Both the position numbers and the translations under genes were made by a program. Of a stretch of DNA of 64,000 bases, positions 9,962-21,304 are shown one piece after another (position 1 is the stretch's first letter; each line of letters opens with the position of its first letter). This stretch comes from Sequoia sempervirens. Lineage: Eukaryota; Streptophyta; Pinopsida; Cupressales; Cupressaceae. Under the pieces are notes generated by a model. The model did no database searches. It was not told where the DNA came from and was given only the letters and a program-made list of their open reading frames with translations. The DNA is taken from assembly GCA_007258455.2 (NCBI GenBank), contig VDFB02373365.1, positions 225,708,194 to 225,772,193 on the forward strand, written 5' to 3'.

Positions 9962-12472
9962 CTAAGTATCTACTTGAGCCACTTGAGTCTTATCCTTTTC
10001 TTTTCCTTTATCTCCAGGGGGTATGTTAGTCCTATTTTGGGTCTGATTTTGTGCGCTCATAGATTGAGAACTGGAAGTTTGGCCGACATGTTCACCAAAA
10101 GACTTATCCAATAACTTTGAATTTGCATCATAGGTACCTAAGACAACCTTCTTAATTGCAGGGAACCGTAACAACTCAAACATAGAAAGATTTACCTTTA
10201 GTTTCTTGAACTCTTCTGCAACATATGAAGCCATCTGCTCCTCACTTATATCGGTAGAGACTTCCTTAGATGATTCCTCCACCTAATCTTGGCCAGCTTG
10301 GACAGCCTTTTCCTTCTATGGGTCGGTTTGAGCCTGTCTCTCCTTTGAAAGATACTGCTTGGGGACATGTGGATAAGATGGGTTGTTACTAGCATTAGGA
10401 TCTGGAGGAGTACTGAAGTTGTTGGGAGGAATGGAAGTGGTGAAAGGTCCTCTAGGTTGTGGACGTCTATGAGGCATATCTCTCAATCCTTGTCTCTGAA
10501 ACATCTGAACTTCCTCAACATAAGCTTCCTCCTGATCGAGAGGGCCATTTTCATTCATTGTATCTTCATTAAACAACCGACCTACTTCATCTCCATTACA
10601 AATCTGATCTGTTTTGATTTCCAGGGAATCAGGTTCTTCTGGTACATTTTCCTTGCTGGCTAGAAAAGGAGCATGATTTAATACCAACACAGGAGAATCA
10701 TAGGAGTTGGAAGGAACAATCTCCTATCCATTCACATTGTTCTCTACCTCATACTGAAAAATAGAGGCAGCAGTTTGGAACTCTGGACATTCTAACTCTG
10801 AATGCTGACTTGTCTTATGGAGCCTACACCATCCTGATAGAGCCGCTTCAGCCAAATAGACACCACTAGGAGGTTTGTCCTGACCGACTGGCTGATTTGC
10901 AGATTGATTGACAACTTGATTAGCTGGCTGATCTAATGGGGTAGGGACTCCTCCGTTGTTAGGTCCTGTGTTCCAGGTTCTATTCTGCCCTTATGATTGC
11001 CTCTTATCAAATCCAGATCCACTACCTTGACTTCTATCAAAATTCTGCCTCCTTTCATTATTGAACCTTCTATCATTGTTGTAACCCCTATCCTGATTGT
11101 ATCCTCTATCATTATAGAATCCCCTGTCATTACGTTGTCCCCTATCAAAGTTCTGGCCTTGTGAAAATTCTCTGTTCTAATTGGACTGCATGCCTTTCTG
11201 AGCAGCTTGTAACTGACTATTTTGATTCCTGAGGTAAGTCACCTCTAGGTTTAGCTTCTTTATCTGCTTAGCCATTTCATCAATCCTTTCTTTATTCGAG
11301 TCTACAAAAGGGGGCCGATTTGGGTTACTCTGAGAAGGGACAGACATTGTAGCAAATCCCATAGACTAATGTAATACTTCAAAATTTTATAGATAAGCAG
11401 GGAAGCTATTCGGCTGCGGCTAATACATGGGCTGGTTAACTTGTTGTTGAGGGAAGTTTGTCATAGGAGAGATCTGGCTCATGGGATGACCAGGGTGTAG
11501 TACCATAGGTAATTGGGGAACTGGATTCATGATTGGGGTATGATTGGTGAGAGCCTGATTTATTGCCTGAATCTAGTTGGGATGTGCAACTGGTCCCAGA
11601 GAAGGTAATGGCCCAGTCAGGTGTTGTCTCAGATCTGTACTAAGCTTGACAGCCTCTGTATAAGCATCAGTCAGGGTACCTGGAGGGTTGGGTCTCCATT
11701 TCAAAAAGGTTGATGTTAGGCTATCCAAAGCTTCATAATAGACTCCCAGGGCAGTACCATCGTCCAAAACATATGGGTCTTGTAATATGGTGAATGCACA
11801 GTGGAACCTATTATTGAAACTGGCTATTGGTTCATTAACCTCTCTCTTAACCTTGATGAACTACAGGTATAACTCATTGGCACTGATGGGAATTCTAAAT
11901 TTCTGTAAAAAGGATTTTTCAAGATCATTCCAATTAAGAATTGAATCAACAGGGAGATGGTTGTACCAGTAAAAGGCTTCTTCTCCTAGCGAATAAGGGA
12001 ACAACCTACAAGTAACATCCTCATGAATAATCCCTCTATCTTTGAGACAGGTTTGGAAAATTCTTATGTGTTCTTCCACAGTCCTATTTGGGTCATTTGC
12101 ATGGAATTTTGAACAAAAATGCTTAGGGTTTTTGGGCATTACATTGTAAGTCTGGAAGAACAATGGTGATGGATTATTGGCGAGGAAATCCATTGGTAAG
12201 AGTGGGGGTGGCGGCGGTGGTTGGTTAATCACAGGCTGATGCTATTGAATGGGAACCTCTTCAGGGATGGGTATAGCCTCAACTTCAGGATGTGAAGATA
12301 TGGGTGATGTTGGTGAAGGGATGGGTGATGACGATTCTCCCCTTTCTTGGGTCCTTCTTGACCTAGAGGGGAACTGTAGCTCTTCTAAATCTTCCTCCCC
12401 TATGGTAGATCTGGTATTTCTCCTATATCTCTCTCGAGAGATGGCATTCAAGAAATGATCAAGTGTGCTCAT
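9962..12472 (-). pseudogene. Gag of element A
   Basis: The ATG at 12472 lies only a few bases past the PBS. The N-terminus is charged (STLDHFLNAISRERYRR), then a PPPPPP run and a retrotransposon Gag capsid domain (about 12190-11650) with GEEAFYWYNHLP and FLQKFRIP. A short coiled coil (NKERIDEMAKQIKKLN, about 11310) and an N/R/D-rich nucleic-acid-binding stretch (about 11160-10990) follow. Then comes a CX2HX4HX4C finger (WCRLHKTSQHSELEC, 10829-10786) and a linker to protease. Twelve or so in-frame stops interrupt it: TAG at 12242, 11861, 11573, 11177, 10316, 10283 and 9962 and others, with two TAA, but no frameshift. Confidence 0.85.
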
Positions 12473-12476
12473 TCAG

Positions 12477-12494
12477 GCCCTCCTTCTAGCGCCA
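12477..12494 (-). other. Primer-binding site, tRNA-Asn type, element A
   Basis: On the minus strand TGGCGCTAGAAGGAGGGC is complementary to the 3' end of plant tRNA-Asn(GUU) (…CCCTCCTTCTAGCGCCA, known from memory). It is separated by three bases from the LTR edge at 12498 (TGTTGATGG on +) and is followed at once by the gag ATG. Element B has the identical site. It fixes minus-strand orientation for gag-pol of A. Confidence 0.8.
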
Positions 12495-13627
12495 ATCTGT
12501 TGATGGTGTTTTCTGCATAGCAACAACTCAGACAGAATGCAATATTCTATCTCTCTTGAAAGGTTATTTTCAATAATAAATCACCGAAAATTACCCCAAG
12601 GTCTCTCGGGTGTTAGGTCATAACAATACATAAAACAACTCAGATAAAATGTAAAATGTTGGTAATCACAATCAGACCTTACTACAAGCAAACTGTATCT
12701 TCCTGTTTATCAGATCTTGCAATATGGTGATCTTTAATCCTAAATCTATCTAACCAAATGATAAAGAAATAGCAAAAGATAAGGGTGCGAGGATATAATA
12801 GAATCTAAACTATTCCTAGGATGAACAATGTAAACAACAGATATTTGGAATGGACCTATCTCAAATAACCAGTTCTTGATCAACCCACAATGCAATCTTA
12901 CAAGAACGGTGCAATCTTCTAAGGTATTTAAATTTTCAAATCATAGACATTCATCTACAATCGAACTTAAGCACATTGAATATATGGTCCAATTTGACTT
13001 CACCAGCCTACTACAATCAGATAGTTACTGGGAGTATAGACCAGAGATAGCTACAAACATTCCAACTATGAAATCATAAACATCATGCATCCAACTGAAA
13101 CTGATTTATTTTTGAATACTAAACCCTAGATTTCCAAGCAATTTGAAAGATAGAACAAAATAACCATGCAAGATGAAATAACACAAGAGATTTCACCAGG
13201 AAAACCACAATGTCTTCAATTGTATTAATCACCAAAATGTTGCAACAATTCAACTGTTCTGATACAAAATTTGCTTCAAAAAACTGAATATTACTTCTAA
13301 GGAAAATGCTCTAACTATTGCTTTCACTTCTCTATTACTATCTAGCTAATGTCTAACCCTTTACAATGAGGCAAGAATGCCTATTAATAGCAAATCCCAA
13401 GGTATGTCGGCCCAGCCAAACATTTTTACAAAATAATAAAAACTATCAAAACAGGTCGGCCAAGGAAAAACAAACTAAGGCACACATTAAATGCCATCAT
13501 CCAGGTCGGCCTTGACACAATCTTCAATGCAGTCCCATCCAATGCATGCCCCATGATAATAGGGAAGCACAAATCTCAAAATAAGCATCAACCGCTTCTT
13601 CCCTTATCCTTTCTTCCCCAATGAACC

Positions 13628-16600
13628 CTACACCCTCAAGAACATTCTGTCCAACTCGGCAACAGGTGGCAAAGGCAAAATCTTAAGTCGGCATTTAATT
13701 GAGTCAATTTCTTCTTTGGACCGCTCAACAGTATTACTCCAATCTTCCTTCCTGGACAGATACTTGTCCATCACTGCCATGTAGGTGGCTGCATCATCAA
13801 GCTGGTGGCCAGTGACAATTCCTTTTGCATCTGGGGCATAGACCTCATGCCACCATTCCTTCAGTTGTTCCAAGCTCAGATATTTAGGAGCTATTTTCTT
13901 CCTACCTGTCATTATCTCAAAGAAGGCGATGCATCCATCATATACTGCAGTAAGCTCACTATCAATTGATTTCCTTCATTTCTGTATCACAGCCTTTTGC
14001 CTAATTTGCAGAGCCTCAAACCAGTCCCAAGGTTCATACAATCTAGAGGAAGGAAGGATTCCATCCGTCAGCAATTGATCCCGACCATGTCCCATGATAA
14101 CTCTTGATTTCTGCAACAGGAGGTCCATGTCCTCGTTATCCTGGGACATTACATGTTCTAATAGCTCCTTAGCCCGAACTGCATCCTTCCCAACAGACAG
14201 AATGTCCTTGATGGTATCATCTCCTTTCATTTGCACACTTGCCAGCCAGTCTATTGCAGCTTGAGCCAAGGCTTTTAATTTCTCAATTCCGGAGATGGTT
14301 TCCTTGGGCAGAAAACCGGGAGTAGCAGATGAAGAAGGATGGAGTGATTGCAAGGGTTTCATCACTTCCTCCAAACATTTCTTCAGTCTCTCATTCTCTC
14401 TCCTTAGCTCATGTTTGGTTTGAGTTTCCTTCCTCAAGCTGCCCATAATTACTGTGCTGGACCCTTCAAATTCTTCTATATCCTGTTCCATGGAAGCTGG
14501 TCCAAGGTTGATAGTCTGAATATTGTATTCTTGACCAGTGACTTCTTCTCTTGTTTTATCCGCGGTAGGAGTGGCAATATGGACAACCCTGTTATGCGTT
14601 TCATCTCTTTCCACCCTTGAGATCACCTTTGCTGCCTTCTTTTTCTTTCCTTTACCGATCTTCGACAGCATTTCATCCCAGTCCAAGGGGGTATCCTCAA
14701 TAATCACTTGTTTTTTCCTTGCAAGTTCCTTCTCTAGCCAATCCGGGGCCGCAGGGTCAATCCGGATTTCTTCTGTCATAATTTCTTCCAGTTCTTTAGT
14801 CGGTTTCTCTTCTTCCCCTACTGTTGCCTTATCATCCTCCTTCTCTGGAAGCTGCTCACCTTGATCAATTTCCTCAAGTTCTACCTCTGGATGCACTGGT
14901 GATGGGGTCTTAGCAGGGATATTTTCCTCCGACTCAGGCGATCCGCGACCCCTGTCACTTTCTGAGGAATCCTCATACTGCACCAAAGGAGAGGTATACC
15001 TTTCCTCCTCTTCGAACTCCAGCTCTTTTGCTTCATTAAAGAGTGCTCCCTTCTTGAATGGTTCTGTCTCCCTGCTAGTTTCATGTCCTTTAGGATTTTC
15101 CGGTTCAAGTATGCTCGGCGGAGGAGAAACAAACTTAGATGGCTCCTCAACTGGTAGCCCTGGGGGAGAATCCTTCTTCTGCACAGTATCCTTTGGAGAG
15201 GGAGTTCTTGATTTCCTCATATAGACTTTTGTTTTCTCCCCTCCTGAGATTTCCACATCAACAATAGGAGGCTCATCCTTTGATGCCTCTTGACCCTTCT
15301 TCTTCGAGGTCCTAGTTGTTCTGGTTTTCTTTGGTGGTGGAGGAACATCCTCCTCTTCAGCTTTTCCAAACTCTTCCTCATCAAAGGACTTGCTAAGCGT
15401 TAAGGTCTTCCACCTTCTCTTTCCCTTCGGCCTCCTTTTCGCTTCGGGTTCTCCTTCCTTAGGACCTCTGACCTTGATCTTGAAAGGGGAGCTCTTCACT
15501 ATTTTCCCTTTGGGGTCATCCTCCCCGAATTCCTCAAAAGTCAACATGGGATTGAGGTCTCCCATCAAGTTGAAGGTGCAAGTTACCTTCGCATTTTCCA
15601 GCTCCCAAATTTTATGTTTTACCCAAGAAAGAGTGAATTTCATTACAAGGGCCATTAGGTCCTCCAATTCTATAACCTCGTCCTCATTCCAGTTAATATC
15701 CCCGGCTGGCTTGTCTTTCACTACTTCATAGGCGTGGTCTTATATCAAATTTTCGTCATCCTCCAGTTGATCCGGGATCAACTTGACATTGTACTACCTA
15801 ACTGCCTCCACAGGGAGTCTGGAGTATCTCTTCTTTCTCGCCTTGAGGTCATCCTTGATATTGACCCAATAATCCTCTAGGTCATCCTTATGCCTGTACT
15901 CCCTGGTAGCCTTCTTCTATGCTTCTCCAGTTATGTCAAATTTCATCCTTTTGGAGTGGGAGGAGAAACCATATGCTGCCAGTTCTTCCCCTGTAGTATG
16001 GGTTGATTGAATAGAGGGGCACATTTTTTCCACACCAATCCTGAGAGGGAAGTCTCCACCAAAGCCTGTCTTGTGCTTTTCCCTTTTCACAATGGCATCA
16101 AATTCGCAGATCTGCCTCACAACCTCCAACAAAACAAGGCGATCAGTAGGGTATCGAGGCAACCTGTAAGGGGCAACCAGGCATCCATCAATTCTGAGGT
16201 AGGTGAAGGTGGGGAACTGGATGAACCAGGCTCCGTAGTTCTTTACTAGCCCCTTGGCTCCGTCAGACAATCTCATGTGCTCAACATTCTGTAGCATCTG
16301 GGTGATATGCATGGTGAACACATCATTAGCCCTTTTGTAATCCTTATGCCCGAGATGCAATTCTGGATAGACCTCATAGATGATATCCTGTCCAAGCGTC
16401 CCTCGTGGGTTCAGACCCTTGTATGGGTAAGATATGGCTAGTATATACACCACATATGAGGATATGGTGAACTTCTTTGTTTCTAGGACATTCCTTAACT
16501 ACCTATCAATTTCTACACTGATGAGCCCTACCCAGTGATAATTGGTCCCTTATCCTATCTTGGTGATTACGTGGACCATCCAACTTTCTAGCACCCCTGC

Positions 16601-17221
16601 ACTTTTCAATCCTGCCACCCTGCTTAGAAATGTGATGGCATCATATACATCTGATCTGAACTTAACCCTGTGCAACTGTTTGGGCAACTTGGAATGATGG
16701 GATTTTGGCTTCTCTAACCAGGAGTTGACTATCTGTTGAGCCTTGATGGGCTCATTCTCATAATATGTCTTCATTGTTTCTATGTTCAGAGCACACACAG
16801 AAGGTAAGTCAGGCATGCTGAAGGCTTGTGCAATAGAGGCCGAACTGAAGTTGGCCAAGACCCTTCCCTCGGTGCTAACCACCCTCTGTGTATCGAAGTC
16901 ATACTGTCTAGCGCACTCGAGAATTAGCTCATAGCACTGGACCGCCGGAGGAAAGCCTGCCACATGCACTAGCCCGGAGTTCATCATTTCCTGCCTCAGG
17001 GCTGACAGATCCTTCTCAGCCGTCCACTGCTTGAACTCCTCATATCTCCAGGCCCCAACATTAGTATCAGATACCTCAGCCCACACAGAAGACACCTTGC
17101 TCTCAGGAAGCTGACCCTTCATATCTAGTCGTAACTGTTCTGCCTCAAAGATGGATGACCCTCCTGTGCCATCCTTAGATTTCCCGACCGCAGCCTTACT
17201 TGATTCGGCCTGCACATCCAA
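13628..17221 (-). pseudogene. LTR-internal ORF of unknown function, right copy (1198 codons)
   Basis: One frame runs from the ATG at 17221 to a TAG at 13628 without indels. It has six internal stops: TAA near 16547, TAG near 16500, TAG at 15917, TAG and TAA near 15795-15740, and TGA at 13976. The N-terminal half (1-550) is globular, with motifs such as VYILAISYPYKGLNP and LPRYPTDRLVLLEVVRQICEF. Residues ~570-850 are low complexity, with PPPPKKTRTTRTSKKKGQE and many E/K/P. A coiled-coil-like RRENERLKKCLEEVMKP segment follows at about 14410. The C-terminus again looks folded (EQLKEWWHEVYAP). Two copies with the same long frame argue for past coding selection. No enzyme motif is recognised. Confidence 0.65.
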
Positions 17222-18130
17222 AAATCATCATTAGTACTCAATTTTTGTTCATATTTCAATCCAAAAGGTTAGCATAAATCATATAAATCAACTAAAATCC
17301 ATCACTACTGCCAATCCTTTGAAGATCCCAAAAAATATAGCAGTCCGGGAAAATATCGCCATCCGGGAAAATACCATCGGGGCGGAATTTTAGAGAAATC
17401 TGACCCAAACGGAATCCTGTCGCCAAAGCATCATTAGTCAAATGGATCATTAGTACGGATGAAAGATCAAAAGATAATCATGGAATTCACTCATTGGCAA
17501 CGAGAAATAAGCATTTAACATTCCATTAATCCTATCATCGAAACATCAATCGGGACGAAGCCAGACAGGAAAACCAGAGAAATCCAGATGGGACAGATTT
17601 TCGCTGACAGCTCAAAATGCTTCAGAAATTACCTCAGCCCGCGGAATAAGCCCAAACCGGGAAAATTCGGAAGCGAGGAAATTCCGTGACAACCTTGGAA
17701 ACCCGATAAACGATGAAATGCGAATCAAAGGCCAAATGATCACGGGATCTCCTCCACCTGAGTTCTAATGGTCTCAAAACTGACGACAATCAACAAATTC
17801 AGAGCGAAAAGGATCCCAAAGTCTTAGAAGCTTGCAAAGGACAAATTCCCATGCCAAAACAACGATGCCCTAATCTAGACGAATAACCCACCTGCCATTA
17901 AAACCAGGGGAAACCTTAAGGTTCAAAATATCAGCTAAGGATTCACCTAAGGCATCTGAATCTTCACAGGATGAGGCCAGCGTGATACAGGGATAAGACA
18001 GACAAATCATCCCAAATCCACCATTCTGGGCTGAGCACCAAGAAAACCCTAACTTTGCCGATAGCAAATTTCGCACTAAAAAGGGCAAGCAATCTAACCC
18101 AGAACCCCGTCTAAAGGATACATACGCCAT

Positions 18131-18208
18131 CCAATGGATAAATAGAGCTCATAGGGCATGGGGAATAGGGTTCTACAACAAAAACGGATCAAGCCCAGAC
18201 TCAATAAA
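18131..18208 (+). promoter_or_regulatory. Candidate LTR promoter and poly(A) signal, right copy
   Basis: CCAAT at 18131-18135, GATAAATAG at 18137-18145 and AATAAA at 18203-18208 repeat the arrangement at 3690-3767. If used, transcripts would start near 18170 and run to the right, towards the CAACA end. This agrees with the plus-strand tRNA-Arg PBS of the left copy. Confidence 0.3.
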
Positions 18209-19169
18209 CACGAAATCAAGACCCGGCAAAGGCCGACCCAAATGATCAACATTAAAAATAGAAGAACCCAATCGTGGCATAAACAAACAAGAGGAGTCAT
18301 CGACCACCTACCATGGATCAAAGCGGACACAATTCAGGCGCGAGGAGGAAACCAAGAAGCAAGCGCGTCCAAGCAATGAGAACTTTAGCCAGCAGCACTC
18401 TAATCAATCCACACTCAAATGACTCAAATCAATCTTCAAGGCGCAAATGAGAATTTCTAATCGTCAGAGCAAAAGCAGATGAGTGAACGAAGTTAGAGTG
18501 ATGCTCAAAGTGCCCTAAATCCATCCATATACCCATCTGATTGAAGGTACCTTAGTCATTAATGCGTGACAAGACATTTCTGACAAATCCAGAAACCCGA
18601 GCCTAAACAGAATTTTGGAAAATCTAGGAATACGCAGAAATCCGAATGGACAAGAATTTCGTGGAAATGCAGAAACCGATAAAATAACGAAGATCGGGAT
18701 TTTGGCCAAGTCTAGGAAAATCCACCCAAAACGGAAAATCCTGGGACCAAGTAGAAACCCAGATTCAGAGAATCCGGCCAGATACAGACAAAGGGCCAAG
18801 CCCTGGAAAATCTACCAGAGCTGGAAAATCCCGGGGTCAGGTGAAAACCCGGAGTTTGCTTAGGACTCAATTTCAATCAATTCAAACCTCAAGGCAAGGT
18901 CAAAGCTAGCAAGATCAACACGCCAAGACCCTAAAAAGATAAGTCCCCTAAAACCAAAGGTCAAATACAACAGAAAAGAGGGTCCCTACTCCAAGTGGGG
19001 CGTGTGTGCAAAAAATTGCACAACAAGTAGAATTAGGGTTTTTCAGGACTTCCTCAAATAAATGGAATTTATTTAATTCGTCAAAATGATAAAAAAGTGA
19101 ATTAATTAAATAATGTTGTATTATTCAATTAATACATGAATTTAGGGTTTTGGATGCTATTTGATATTG

Positions 19170-19400
19170 TGTGATGTTTTAGAGATGTTTTGAGATGTTG
19201 CGGGATGATTTTGTCGTGAGATGATTCTGAGATGTTTCAGGATGATTCTAAGATGTTGCAGGGTGATTCCAAGATGTTTTTGAGATGTTGTGAGACATTT
19301 TGAGATGATTTTGAGATGTTGTGAGACATTTCGAGATGCTTTTGAGATGTTTTGAGATGTGTTAGGATGATTCTAAGATGTTCTTAGACATTGCAATATG
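19170..19400. repeat. GAGATGTT-type minisatellite
   Basis: This is a run of variants of TTTTGAGATGTTG / GGATGATTCT, about 10-25 bases apart, e.g. repeated GAGATGTT, AAGATGTT and GAGACATTT. It begins about 145 bases right of the X/A LTR end in AT-rich DNA. Probably it is part of an older LTR or leader of element D. No gene is seen in 19026-19450. Confidence 0.55.
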
Positions 19401-19449
19401 TTATTCGATGTTGTTTAGGGTGTGTGATAGGTGTTAGGTCAATTTTACA

Positions 19450-21304
19450 TGTCTACACCTATAAATCAATATAATTTTGTTCCACCTTCTTCTAGCCTCC
19501 CATTTACTTCTCAAAATATCAATCCACCTATTTCCCAACATTTTTTACAACTCACCAAAATTCAAACCACCTTTTGCTACCACTAGTCCTTTACATTCTA
19601 CCAATTCTCGAACCCCCTCACCAACCAATCCTATTATTAATGAATTCTTGCAAAATGTCAGTTCCTTACAACAAAAAATATCTAGTATGAATTGAAATAA
19701 ATCCTGATCCAATCCTCCAACATACCTCATTTGTAGCCCATTGTCATTTGCAATCCTAAGAACTTCAATACCACAAAACATTAAAACACCATTTTGAGAA
19801 GTACAATGTAAAATGGGATTCTAATAACTATGTGTTAGCATTTATCTCACTATGAGTGATTTTCTCTTTGAGGATTCTCTTTTAGCCAAGATCTTTCTTT
19901 GGTCACTAAATGACCTTGGATTGGTTTTTTTATTACTTAACAATTTAATCCACTCTTTTCATAACTTTTTAATCAATTTCTTCAACATTACCAAGCTAAT
20001 AGTATACCTCAAGTCACACTAACTGATTTGGTTGATTGTAAGCAAGGAGCTAAGGAGAAAGTGACTAATTGTATAGGGCACTATCAAACCCTCTTCTCTC
20101 AAATCCCCTATTCCCTTCTGGATGTTGATGTGCAACAATTATTCATTGGAAACCTACAAATGCACATTGAAGATAAGATTTTATTGATCTAATATTTTTC
20201 ATTGACACATCTTTGCACAACTCTCCACGATTACTAATTGTTAGTTAACCAAAATTAGGTTCATTCATTGCTAGCTCCTATTGGTCAATCTAAGGTTGTT
20301 ACTCCTAATTATCAATCATTCAAGAAACCAAAAAAACTCATCAACATAAATTATCCTTCTTACAATAGTATCCAAGCATAATTTGTGATTACAACACCTT
20401 CTACTACAATCTCCTATCAATCTAGACAAAACAACCAAAAATTATTAAATATTTATGAATCCTTTCATTCTATTATGCTATAATTTATTAACAATAACTT
20501 GAATCAACTTCCTCCTATTCATGCCATATACACTACCAAAAATTTACCTCCTTTTGACCTGAAAGCCTTTTGTCAATAAAATCGAACACATAGGTAGAAT
20601 ATTGGGTGATTCATGTGTCTTAAGAACCAAGTGCAAGACCTCATCAATTCTAATATTATTCAGTTGACTAATATGAATGATAAAGGAAATACATTTGTTA
20701 CACCTTGAATCAAAATTTATAAATTTATACTAATCCTTTACCCACCCATTATGCTAATCATGTAGAGCCATCTATTAATACATTACCCACATCTATAACC
20801 TATGATCATAAAGACGCATCATTAGATAATATGGTTTTCATTATATATGTTCACCCTCACCAAGAATAGGCTAAGATTCTACGTGATATTACCTTCACCC
20901 ACATCAATGCCTCTATTCATGCACCTAATGGTCCTATTTACATTACTACTAAAATTAATGATAAACCCACATGGGGAGTACTCATTGATCTAGTATGCTT
21001 GGTAAATGTAATCACATAGGAATTATTCTATGTGCATGATTTATACCAAGAAAAGTATAAGAAATCAAAAGTACAAGTTAGAGTGCATGATAGTTCCACT
21101 TTTCCTACCATTGGAACCTTGACCCTTTGTGTCCAAGTCAGATCAAAAATCTTGGATGTAATGTTTTACATAATTCCTATCTTGAATCAACTTCATGTGA
21201 ATTTAGGTCTCCCATCACTGACTTCCATGAGTGTAGTCCCTCTCATCATCCATAAATACCTAAAGTTTCCATTTGAAGGAAAAAGTGCATGGTATACATC
21301 ATAG
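19450..21304 (+). pseudogene. Degenerate Tat-like gag-protease of element D
   Basis: Plus-strand remains include a gag capsid part at about 20010-20250 (LTDLVDCKQGAKEKV, YSLLDVDVQQLFIGNL). A post-finger stretch follows (NQVQDLINSNI, about 20625) and YTNPLPTHYANH, which parallels KIYTNPMPNH in element B. A protease begins near 20935 (ITTKINDKPTWGVLIDLV), where the DPG/DGG-type motif has decayed, and continues at 21032-21304 (VMFYIIPILNQL, LGLPSLTSMSVVPLIIHK). Frames shift between blocks and stops are frequent. The element is clearly older than B, which is inserted 1.7 kb downstream. The protease block is the most certain part. Confidence 0.6.

Larger units (their letters stand above)
12498..19025. 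repeat. Right LTR region of the X/A complex, possibly one 6.5-kb LTR
   Basis: The left edge at 12498 begins TGTTG next to the tRNA-Asn PBS. The right edge at 19025 ends CAACA, exactly where similarity to the left copy ends. The TGTTG...CAACA termini suggest one LTR of 6528 bp holding a 1198-codon minus-strand ORF. Only 14447-19025 can be compared with the left copy; 12498-14446 has no counterpart in the window because the left copy runs off the edge. The alternative is a minus-strand LTR of about 1.1 kb (12498 to ~13600) next to a separate plus-strand LTR (to 19025). The non-coding part 12498-13627 has a TATA-like CTATTAATAG at 13381. The candidate right target duplication is AGTAG at 19026. 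Confidence 0.65.

Noticed and set aside
10933..11148. Ile/Met-rich ORF on the minus strand
   Set aside because: Off-frame reading of the N/R/D repeat of element A gag.
5897..12472. Programmed TAG readthrough or an altered genetic code in element A
   Set aside because: About 22 stops, with TAA and TGA too, plus a damaged protease and RNase H site, fit decay far better.
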